The position numbers and the translations under genes were made by a program. 19,468 nt of DNA from Lachnospiraceae bacterium (GTDB lineage Bacteria > Bacillota > Clostridia > Lachnospirales > Lachnospiraceae), in contig VSND01000078.1 of the NCBI GenBank assembly GCA_009774145.1, forward strand, positions 1 to 19,468, in the 5' to 3' direction. Below are positions 1-6,639 of the stretch, in pieces; position 1 is the stretch's first letter, and each line of letters starts with the position of its first letter. Under the pieces are notes generated by a model. It did not search any database. It was not told where the DNA came from and worked only from the letters and a program-made list of their open reading frames with translations.

Positions 1-34
1 ATTTGTGTGCAAGCTTATTATACACCAAAGTGTC

Positions 35-961
35 TCATACGGCATTTTTTTCTATAAAAACTTGTAAAGTGGTGTAATTAATAACAGACCACGGGTTGTA
101 AATGCCCGAACTTCTTCCGAAAGTAAAACCGTCATACCACGTCTGCACATGCTCTCTTTCTTCAAACAGATCATATTCCTTCAATGCATTCCAGACTTCT
201 TCCTGCGTAAACCCAAAAGAAGTTTCATATTTTTCCGAGGTCGTCGTCACTGTCTCTATATTATTCAGGTCGGAAAAAACGGATTCCTTACTGACTCTGG
301 TAATCCCGGTCATAATCGCTCTTTCAAGGAATGGATTTGTCTTAAATGTACAGTTGAACAGGTTACGTACGAAGGAAACCATCTCGTTCCAGTAGCCGTA
401 TACATAAGCCTCCTGCATGGGAGTATCATATTCGTCCAACAGAATAATCACTTTTTTTCCGTAATAACGCATCAGGTAATCGGACAGTGCACTCAGGGAA
501 CTGGCAGCCAGATAGTTTTCCATGTTGACAGATATACTATGATACATTTCTCTTTCGTTTTCATTCAGATGGCCGCTCTCCAACAGAAAATCATATTTAT
601 TATAAAGATTTTTTATGATTTGACAGATACTTTTTCTTGCATCAGAGAATGAGGTTGCCTTCACCCCTGCAAAACTCAGGAAAAGGACCGGACAGGTCCC
701 CTGCAGTTCCCGGTATTTTTCTTCCTGCCAGATGGACAGATTTTGGAACAAATCGCTTCTCCCGGAATAAGTGACAGAAAAAAAACATTCTGTCATATCC
801 AGATTCAGTGTCTTTCCAAAACGTCTGGGGCGGGTAATCAAAGTTACGGCATCATTGTTCTCCCACCATTCTTTGATAAACATTGTCTTGTCAATATAGA
901 AGTTATTCTTTGTGATCATCTGTTCAAAATCCTGATGACCGACCCCGACTGTCCTCGGCAT
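35..961 (-). pseudogene. 3'-truncated AAA-ATPase-like protein, paralogue of the 3755-5443 gene
   Basis: The reading frame encodes about 308 residues that align without gaps of note to the N-terminal half of the 562-residue protein at 3755-5443. It keeps the Walker A-like motif RPRRFGKT (residues 44-51) and the Walker B-like LLDEYD near residue 176. Similarity stops right after the shared block containing YNPWSV; the last 12 residues are unrelated and end at a stop at 35. The whole C-terminal part, including the nuclease-like domain of the paralogue, is therefore missing. The start at 961 is chosen because GGGAGGTG lies about 7 nt upstream; upstream in-frame ATGs at 979 and 997 lack such a site. 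In this family (AAA-ATPase-like, usually fused to a C-terminal PD-(D/E)XK domain) the biochemical role is not established. The truncated copy is probably non-functional. The breakpoint near 73 may be the edge of an insertion outside the window. Confidence 0.8.
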
Positions 962-987
962 AACTGCACCTCCCGGCATTTTCCTGT

Positions 988-1016
988 ATTTTATCATTTT
1001 CCCCGCAGCAATTCAA
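988..1016 (-). promoter_or_regulatory. candidate sigma-A promoter of the truncated AAA gene
   Basis: On the minus strand TTGAAT (1011-1016) is followed by a 17-bp spacer and TAAAAT (988-993), with TG one base before the -10 (extended -10). The same TTGAAT-17-TATACT layout stands before the paralogue at 5485-5513, so the promoter seems to have been duplicated with the gene. The predicted transcript would begin near 981, about 20 nt before the start codon at 961. Confidence 0.55.
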
Positions 1017-1111
1017 TCATTCCTGCAATCTCATTATGCACCGGTTTCCAGAACTATATCTGCATGGTATCGCAGGACATGGGCCACCAGCAAGAACTCC
1101 GCTCCATATTT

Positions 1112-2404
1112 TCAAATAACTTTTATTTTCTCCTTTAATTCCTGCGGAATGTCCAGTTCGCCAAACCCTTCCGCCCGCTCCGTGTGGATCGGGTAGATGG
1201 CTTCCTTCGGATTCACGGCCCGGATCAGCTGTGCCAGCTGTTCTGCCGTGGCGTGTCCGCTGGTATGCAGGTGCTTCACCTCCACGCCCTTTGCCTGCTG
1301 GCGCTTCAAAAACGCATCCCATTGAGGAATATAAGCCGCTTTTTCCGGATCCAGATAGCCGTCCCACATGGAGTAGACGATGACCGGCTTTACGTCCAGA
1401 AATTCATTGATAGATTTTTCACAAAAGTCCTCCGATTTGATCAGCGCCAGGAATCCGTGTTCCCGCATAAGATCCTTCTGCTTTCGGGGTTTGTCCCAGG
1501 CTTTCTGGTGAAGTTCCTGATCTGGGCGCAGTACATACGCCTTTTCAAAGCGGTACAGATCCGTTTTGGCGCCCGCAAGTTCGGTAAACGTCCGAAGCTG
1601 CTGACAGACGTAATCATTATAAATATACAAATACATCCCGTTCCTGCGGGCCGCCTGATAAAAGGACGCCAGCGAATCCAGATTGGTGGAGGAACAGATC
1701 AAAAATGCATAGTTGTGTTCCCGGAAATATTCCCTCGCTTCCGCCTGCAGCTCCGCCTCGGTCTTCACCTTTTCCGAACGCCGGTTCAGCATGGTGCCCT
1801 CCGTGATCAGGATGTCCACCTCCCGCCTGCCGTTTCTCCGGATATACCAGTTCGTCATGGGAAGGAGCGCTTTGCCCCGGTACCCATGTCCCCGAAAATC
1901 CCCGGTGTGCAGGATCGTCTTATCCGGCGTCTCGATCAGATACATGTAAGCATCACAGGCGGAATGGTCCACCTCGTACCCGGTCACGGTGACCGGCCCG
2001 ATGTTCATGGGCGTGTCCCTTTTCACTTCCACGATCCGGGCGTCATCCCTCAGCACCGCCAGCGCTTCCCGGGCGGAGGAGGCAGTCCTCTGATCCCGCG
2101 CCCGGGTCAGCGCCTGATAGATGTTGATCATAACCTGTCTCGACGCCCCGCCCAGATACAGCCTGGTCTTCGTCGGAATCTCCAGAAACCTTCCGGCGTG
2201 GTCCCCATGATAGTGGGTGAACAGGACAGCGTCTACCGGCTCCCTCTCCCAGTCATGTTTATACTCCTCTTTTTTCTCCGCTCCGGGCAGAGACATGCCG
2301 TAATCGATCATGATCCGGGTAGTCACGCCGTCCCCGGTATAAGTGATGATCGTCACGCATCCGCCGATCTGGTTGCCCTGACGAATCTGAATTTCGGTTG
2401 CCAT
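1112..2404 (-). CDS. MBL-fold metallo-hydrolase, RNase J-like
   Basis: A 430-residue cytoplasmic protein of the metallo-beta-lactamase fold. The metal-binding motif HxHxDH is present as HYHGDH (residues 64-69). Further likely ligands are H147 and D169 in HTGDF (166-170). C-terminally it has HTSGHA (from 380) and PIHTE (H407), which correspond to the conserved histidine motifs at the end of RNase J/beta-CASP enzymes. No signal peptide or membrane segment is visible. The family includes RNA nucleases and RNA-processing enzymes; an RNA or nucleic-acid hydrolase role is inferred, and a small-molecule hydrolase cannot be excluded. The start at 2404 has AAAGGAGGAG about 8 nt upstream. Only 14 nt separate it from the stop of the upstream gene (2419), so the two are likely co-transcribed. 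It is shorter than RNase J (about 550 residues) and lacks the latter's extra C-terminal domain. Confidence 0.85.
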   Translation of the reverse strand: MATEIQIRQGNQIGGCVTIITYTGDGVTTRIMIDYGMSLPGAEKKEEYKHDWEREPVDAVLFTHYHGDHAGRFLEIPTKTRLYLGGASRQVMINIYQALTRARDQRTASSAREALAVLRDDARIVEVKRDTPMNIGPVTVTGYEVDHSACDAYMYLIETPDKTILHTGDFRGHGYRGKALLPMTNWYIRRNGRREVDILITEGTMLNRRSEKVKTEAELQAEAREYFREHNYAFLICSSTNLDSLASFYQAARRNGMYLYIYNDYVCQQLRTFTELAGAKTDLYRFEKAYVLRPDQELHQKAWDKPRKQKDLMREHGFLALIKSEDFCEKSINEFLDVKPVIVYSMWDGYLDPEKAAYIPQWDAFLKRQQAKGVEVKHLHTSGHATAEQLAQLIRAVNPKEAIYPIHTERAEGFGELDIPQELKEKIKVI

Positions 2405-2418
2405 AAATGTCTCCTCCT

Positions 2419-3672
2419 TTACAGCAGTTTCCCCCAGCCGGGACGGCCTTGATGCGACTTCAGGACGTCTTCCAGACGCTGACCCGACACGCTCACCTCC
2501 CGCAGTATCCTGCGGCGCTCTGGAGGATCTTCCGGGCGGCGCGCCGCCTCCTCAAGCTGCTTAAGGGAGACGCTGCCCCATTCCCATTCCAGCAGATGGA
2601 TGAGCCCATACAGTTCCCAGTCGCCATTTCGCTTTCTGCCGCTTACGATCAGCCATTGATTAGACAGATTACGCGGGTCAAAATACATGACGATCACCTT
2701 CCAGTCCGCTTTCGGCATTCCCACAAGCTCCTCCTCGTCCACAGACAGAAGTGCGTTCTCGATCTTCTCCGTCATCAAAGCGCCCCGGCCCTCTTTGTCA
2801 TGATACTTATCATATAATCTTATGGCCTCCAAAATATCCGACAGACTGTCCACCCCTTTTATGGCATCTGTCATATTCTCTGTGTCATCCCATTTCCAAT
2901 AGTCAATCCGCCACTGCTGATCATCCGTCGTCTTACAAAGACCGAGAATAAAATCCTTATACTCATAATCAGCCGACCAAAGGCGGTTTTCCGTATACCA
3001 TGGTTCCGCAGAGGCTCCCGTAAGTCCCTGTCCTGTTTTTATGCGACCGACAACATTTCCGAAAGCCGGATAAGCGAATTCCATCTGCTCTTCCATGGGC
3101 TTTTTCCCTTTTCTCCGTTCCGACGGACGGCTGCATGTCAGACAGATCCTGCCTTCCGGTTCCCCGTTCCGAAAGACCGTACAGATACCCGTATCGTCGA
3201 ACCGAAAGCCCAGCGCCGTCCCGTCCTCCAGCACGGTCTCCACACTTCCGGTATGGCTGACCTGTTCCTCGAACCATGATCCATGAAGGATTCTGTCAAA
3301 GGTGCGCCGGCTGAAAAAACCGCTGGTTTCCGGGGCATAAGGCATATCCTCCATGTATTTTTCCGCCAGACCCCCGAAACGGTACAGAGACTCCAGACGA
3401 TTGTAGACCATTTCCACAAGAATCGCTTTCAAAACGTTTCCGGAATAGACCCGCGAAACCGTATCCATGGACACGAAATATTCCAGCTGTTCCACCTCGC
3501 CCTTTACCTCGTCCGTCTCATGCTCCATCTGTCCGATAAAACGGATTCCTCTGTTTTCTTTGATATCCTCGAATGTCCAGTTTGGGTCTGTCCGGAACCA
3601 GAACCGGACTTCCCCGCCGGACAGTTCGCGGATACCGGCTCTCATCTCTGCTTCTATTTTAAAGTAATTCAT
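2419..3672 (-). CDS. unrecognised 417-residue protein, co-transcribed with the MBL-fold gene
   Basis: I do not recognise this family. The protein has no signal peptide or membrane segment, is rich in aromatic residues (repeated W and Y around DYWKWDD and LLEWEWG) and charged residues, and ends in a basic, proline-rich tail. The middle region has a beta-rich stretch followed by a basic SRPSERRKGKK segment. The start at 3672 is preferred because AAAGGA lies about 6 nt upstream. The longer frame from 3711 has GGAGGG only 1 nt before its ATG, which is too close to serve it. Its stop lies 14 nt before the MBL-fold start, suggesting an operon and perhaps a partner or substrate-recruiting role, which is inference only. 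The pair sits between two paralogous AAA/nuclease genes on the same strand. Confidence 0.75.
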   Translation of the reverse strand: MNYFKIEAEMRAGIRELSGGEVRFWFRTDPNWTFEDIKENRGIRFIGQMEHETDEVKGEVEQLEYFVSMDTVSRVYSGNVLKAILVEMVYNRLESLYRFGGLAEKYMEDMPYAPETSGFFSRRTFDRILHGSWFEEQVSHTGSVETVLEDGTALGFRFDDTGICTVFRNGEPEGRICLTCSRPSERRKGKKPMEEQMEFAYPAFGNVVGRIKTGQGLTGASAEPWYTENRLWSADYEYKDFILGLCKTTDDQQWRIDYWKWDDTENMTDAIKGVDSLSDILEAIRLYDKYHDKEGRGALMTEKIENALLSVDEEELVGMPKADWKVIVMYFDPRNLSNQWLIVSGRKRNGDWELYGLIHLLEWEWGSVSLKQLEEAARRPEDPPERRRILREVSVSGQRLEDVLKSHQGRPGWGKLL

Positions 3673-3754
3673 CTCAGTCCTTTCTTCGCCTTTCCTGTCC
3701 ACGAAATACATCCCTCCTTTGCCTAACGATAATCCTGTCCCAATGACAGCGCAT

Positions 3755-5443
3755 TTACCCGATAATCACCTTTTTTCCTTCAAAAGCGAAACCATATTTC
3801 CGGATCCGCTCCGGTGCGATTCCTTTTGCCTCCAGGACAGCCGCATATCTTTTCTCTTCAATCTGCCGCAGCGCCGACTGTACCGTGTCCTCCAGCGTAT
3901 GCTCGCCGTCTTCCGGGTCATATACTTTGAACTCCATGATAACCGCGTCATCTTCCCCACGGCATGGCTCCAACAGTACATCATATCGCCCCAGACCACT
4001 CTCCCGGTTCGATGTGACAAGATAACGTCCCCGAAGCTCCACCAGAAGTCCCAGCACAAAACCATGATAGAACCGCTCCGGCTCCGTCCGCTCAGAGGGC
4101 CTGCTGCCGCTGTCAAAGAAACTAAACGTATCCATGGCCACCCGGTTCATATAGTGGTTCATCTCCCTTTTATTTCCCTTTAACAGCGCCTTCACAAATT
4201 CATTATACGCCGGCGTATAATCCAGAAACCAGTTCTCAATCATCCGCTCAAACAGAATGCGGACTTCTTTATTCGTCAGCACAAGATCATACTCTTCTCT
4301 TCCGCGCTCCATGTTCATAAAAAAATGTTCCACCCGCAGATATCCGCCGGCCAGAAGAAGACTCCATACCGCGCTCGTCTTTCGTCCCAGCTGGCTGAAA
4401 ACGACCTGCTCGTCCAGGCACGTATGATAGGCGCCGCCTTTTAAAAGCTCCTCCATGACCATCTTGATATCCGGACGTCCTTCCCGGAGCAGCTTTCCCA
4501 CCAGACTGTTACTGCTGGTATTGGCCCAATAAGGAGCGAATGTGTGTTTGTCCAGATAGTTCAAAACCGACCACGGGTTATAGATATCCGTTTTTCTTCC
4601 AAAGGTGAAGCCGTCATACCAGTCCTTTATCTGCTCTTTCTTTTCAGACAGCCCATACTCCTCCAGTGCCGCCCACACTTCCTCCTGTGTAAAACCAAAC
4701 GCTGTCTCATACTTTCCGGAAGTAGTCGTTACAACTTCCAGATTATTCAAATCCGAAAAAATAGATTCCTTACTGATACGGGTAATCCCCGTCATGATCG
4801 CCCTCTCCAGATACGGATTGGTTTTAAAAGTCGAATTGAACAGACTTCCCGTAAAGGAAACCATTTCCTCCCAGTATCCGTGTACATACGCTTCCTGCAG
4901 AGGCGTGTCGTATTCGTCCAACAGAATAATGACTTTTTTACCATAATAACGGCAGAGACAGCCGGACAGCATTTTTAAGGAAAACGACGCATCACTGTCT
5001 TCCATATCCGCCGATACGCTTTGAAAATCAGCCTTCTCGCTCTCTGTCAATGCGCCGCTTTCCAACAGGAATCCATATTGATCATACAAAAGCCGGATAA
5101 TTTTGCAGATCTTTTTCCGCGCCTGAGAAAAAGACATCCCTTTTACATCTGCAAAACTTAACGATATGACCGGATAAGTTCCCTGCAGTTCCCGGTATTT
5201 TTCCTCCTGCCAGATGGAAAGGCCTTCAAATACCGAACCGCCGGCCGCGTACTCCACAGAAAAAAAACGTTCCGTCATATTCATAAGCAATGTCTTTCCA
5301 AAACGTCTGGGACGGGTGATCAAGGTCACGTCATCCTCATTTTCCCACCATTCTTTGATAAACATGGTTTTATCCACGTAGAAATTATTGTTTACGATGA
5401 TTTTTTCAAAATCCTGCTTCCCGATACCGACCGTCCTTGCCAT
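3755..5443 (-). CDS. AAA-ATPase-like protein with C-terminal PD-(D/E)XK nuclease-like domain
   Basis: A full-length member (562 residues) of the AAA-ATPase-like/PD-(D/E)XK family common in gut Clostridia and Bacteroidetes. The N-terminal P-loop is a variant Walker A, RPRRFGKT (residues 44-51), with Walker B LLDEYD around 174-179. The C-terminal domain shows RYDVLL with D488, then the MEFK block (E504, K506) and a downstream QIEEKRY motif (Q527). Together these match the D...ExK...Q pattern of restriction-endonuclease-fold enzymes. The family is often multi-copy and is suspected to belong to selfish or defence-type elements, but no function is established. The ATG at 5443 has GAGGTGG 5 nt upstream. 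A near-identical N-terminal half is repeated at 35-961. Confidence in the fold is high; the biological role is unknown. Confidence 0.88.
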   Translation of the reverse strand: MARTVGIGKQDFEKIIVNNNFYVDKTMFIKEWWENEDDVTLITRPRRFGKTLLMNMTERFFSVEYAAGGSVFEGLSIWQEEKYRELQGTYPVISLSFADVKGMSFSQARKKICKIIRLLYDQYGFLLESGALTESEKADFQSVSADMEDSDASFSLKMLSGCLCRYYGKKVIILLDEYDTPLQEAYVHGYWEEMVSFTGSLFNSTFKTNPYLERAIMTGITRISKESIFSDLNNLEVVTTTSGKYETAFGFTQEEVWAALEEYGLSEKKEQIKDWYDGFTFGRKTDIYNPWSVLNYLDKHTFAPYWANTSSNSLVGKLLREGRPDIKMVMEELLKGGAYHTCLDEQVVFSQLGRKTSAVWSLLLAGGYLRVEHFFMNMERGREEYDLVLTNKEVRILFERMIENWFLDYTPAYNEFVKALLKGNKREMNHYMNRVAMDTFSFFDSGSRPSERTEPERFYHGFVLGLLVELRGRYLVTSNRESGLGRYDVLLEPCRGEDDAVIMEFKVYDPEDGEHTLEDTVQSALRQIEEKRYAAVLEAKGIAPERIRKYGFAFEGKKVIIG

Positions 5444-5484
5444 GGATCCACCTCTTTGCGTTCTGATTTACGTTCTTTTTTTGC

Positions 5485-5513
5485 AGTATAACAGTTTCCT
5501 CATGATAATTCAA
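5485..5513 (-). promoter_or_regulatory. sigma-A-type promoter of the full-length AAA/nuclease gene
   Basis: On the minus strand TTGAAT (5508-5513), a 17-bp spacer and TATACT (5485-5490), preceded by TG one base upstream (extended -10), lie about 45 bp before the start codon at 5443. The -35 overlaps the last codons of the upstream gene relic. Confidence 0.65.
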
Positions 5514-5700
5514 TCTTTGTAGGGCGGGCTGGCGTCTCACTGTCTGATTCATGGATCATCTCCTCCTGTCTTCTCGACAGACGTTCCACATAAGCCTCAC
5601 ATTTCTCATATACCCCGGCGGTTTTCCCCGGCATCTGGTCCTTTAAGATCAGCCCGAAATACCGCCTGTCCTTTCTGATCAGATCGCCCAGCGCCGCAAG
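5500..5700 (-). pseudogene. 3' relic of an unidentified backbone gene
   Basis: The minus strand has a 66-codon open frame that begins abruptly at 5700 and ends with TGA at 5500. It has natural-looking amphipathic protein sequence (LAALGDLIRKDRRYFGLILK at its start). There is no start codon at its left end. Extending the frame past 5700 meets a TAG within the AT-rich mobile-element remnant. GC-rich codon use matches the backbone genes rather than the neighbouring island. I read it as the C-terminal end of a gene whose front was lost when the element at 5701-8940 inserted and decayed. I cannot name the family. Confidence 0.5.
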
Positions 5701-5701
5701 T

Positions 5702-5872
5702 AAAAATATTATCTTCTATAAAGAAACGGAAAACATTGAAAAAGCCATAATGCAGCAAGAGGCTATCAATGAAACCTTGAAAGCGTCCAATCAATTAGAG
5801 TGGGGGCGCCGTATGAACAGTATCTGCAACAGAGCGGAAGAAATTGTTTTTACTGAACTTGTATATGCTTAA
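5702..5872 (+). pseudogene. C-terminal fragment of a TnpV-like transposon-encoded protein
   Basis: The 56 codons before the TAA at 5870-5872 encode a helical tail ending EEIVFTELVYA. It contains LKASNQLEW followed by RRMN, which matches from memory the C-terminal signature of TnpV proteins (LKASxxxxWVxxMNxxxxxAEEIVxxELIY). TnpV proteins are small accessory proteins of Tn4451/Tn1549-like elements, usually around 120 residues. The 5' half is missing: the frame begins directly at the junction with backbone sequence at 5700. The fragment cannot be expressed as a complete protein and is useful mainly as a marker of the element's origin. Confidence 0.6.
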
Positions 5873-5879
5873 TGGAAGA

Positions 5880-5913
5880 TGCCCGTTATCGGCTTGACAG
5901 CTGATAGCGGGCA
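5880..5913. terminator. strong hairpin between convergent fragments
   Basis: TGCCCGTTATC (5880-5890) pairs with GATAGCGGGCA (5903-5913) through 11 base pairs with one G-T wobble and a 12-base loop. It starts 8 bases after the TnpV fragment's stop and just before the stop of the minus-strand ORF at 5920. Its position suggests a shared terminator, although there is no long T tract on either side. Confidence 0.45.
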
Positions 5914-5919
5914 CTCAAT

Positions 5920-6132
5920 TTATCTCTGCGGCTCGGTAAATTTATACTTACCCTTGTCTTGTCCGGTAACAGGCGTTATCAGTCCTGACTCGTAAAGCCG
6001 CTTTATGAGACTGCCGGCATAGGTAACAAAATCTCCGGTAACGCTGTCCTGCCGTTCCATAAAGCCAACCGAAAACAGGAGACAGACTGCCAGCACCACA
6101 CTATTCCGAACCAAAGACCAAAAGATAAGCAT
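5920..6132 (-). pseudogene. small fragment with winged-helix-like C-terminus
   Basis: The 70-residue frame has a hydrophobic stretch (about residues 9-24) and a C-terminal segment, LITPVTGQDKGKYKF, that looks like the wing of a winged-helix domain. Such segments occur at the ends of Fic-family and AlbA_2/RecG-like regulator proteins. The frame stays open upstream to about 6188, where it meets a TAA. No convincing ribosome binding site precedes the ATG at 6132. It is most likely a frameshifted or truncated remnant within the mobile-element scar; a small independent protein is possible. Confidence 0.3.
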
Positions 6133-6213
6133 TGTGGAAACGCACCCTGTCTTTCCTATCTTTTTATAAATTTTTAAATTTTCTTTTGGGGTATTGTATT
6201 ATAACCTGCAAAG

Positions 6214-6249
6214 TGTTAAGATGTTTATATACCCACAAGATGTTAAGAT
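6214..6249 (+). promoter_or_regulatory. direct repeats TGTTAAGAT upstream of the BlaI-type repressor
   Basis: The nonamer TGTTAAGAT occurs at 6214-6222 and 6241-6249, start to start 27 bp, just before the repressor's AAAGGAG ribosome binding site (6251-6257). BlaI/MecI repressors autoregulate by binding operators directly upstream of their own operon, so these repeats are the natural operator candidates. They are direct repeats rather than the dyads typical of bla and mec operators. Confidence 0.4.
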
Positions 6250-6264
6250 AAAAGGAGAACAAAA

Positions 6265-6639
6265 ATGGCCCGGCAAATTTCTGAATCCGAACTGGTACTA
6301 ATGAAAATCATTTGGAAGAATGGAGGGACTGCTTTATACTCTCTCATCATGGAGGAACTGGAAAAAGACAAAAACGAATGGAAGAACAACACCGTACTCA
6401 CGCTGCTTTCCCGATTAGGTGAAAAAAAGTTTTTGAAAGTCAAAAAAATCGGCAGGAAGAATGAGTATGTGGCTACAATAACAGAAGCAGAATACCAGAC
6501 CATGCAGACCCACAGTTTTCTTGATAAAGTCTACGGCGGGAATGTGAAAAATTTAGTATCAACCTTGCTGCGGCAGGATATTCTTTCGGCAGACGAGCTG
6601 AAAGAAATAGAAATCTTTTGGAGAAAAGAAAATGAATGA
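6265..6639 (+). CDS. BlaI/MecI/CopY-family transcriptional repressor
   Basis: A 124-residue protein with the N-terminal winged helix of BlaI/MecI repressors: SESELVLMKIIWKNGG (about 6-21), then a recognition-helix region NNTVLTLLSRLGEKKFL (41-57), followed by a C-terminal dimerisation helix bundle. In the family it represses its own operon as a dimer and is inactivated when the membrane sensor protease is triggered. The Asn-Phe dipeptide at which BlaI and MecI are cut is absent; the equivalent region reads NLVSTLL, so the release mechanism or cleavage site may differ. AAAGGAG lies 7 nt before the ATG. Its stop overlaps the start of the M56 protease gene by 8 nt, so the two are co-translated. 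Confidence 0.92.
   Translation: MARQISESELVLMKIIWKNGGTALYSLIMEELEKDKNEWKNNTVLTLLSRLGEKKFLKVKKIGRKNEYVATITEAEYQTMQTHSFLDKVYGGNVKNLVSTLLRQDILSADELKEIEIFWRKENE

Noticed and set aside
1030..1111. Short minus-strand open stretch (EFLLVAHVLRYHADIVLETGA) after the MBL gene
   Set aside because: It has no start codon with a ribosome binding site and only about 25 codons. It may be a relic but cannot be supported.
1184..2452. Long plus-strand ORF of 422 codons opposite the MBL-fold gene
   Set aside because: It is the antisense shadow of the MBL gene, with a low-complexity His/Arg/Pro/Leu-rich product and no family motif. The opposite frame carries the conserved metal-binding motifs.
5606..5794. 62-codon minus-strand ORF crossing the 5700 junction
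   Set aside because: It joins backbone and mobile-element sequence in frames that differ from the protein-like frames on each side, so it is a chance fusion.
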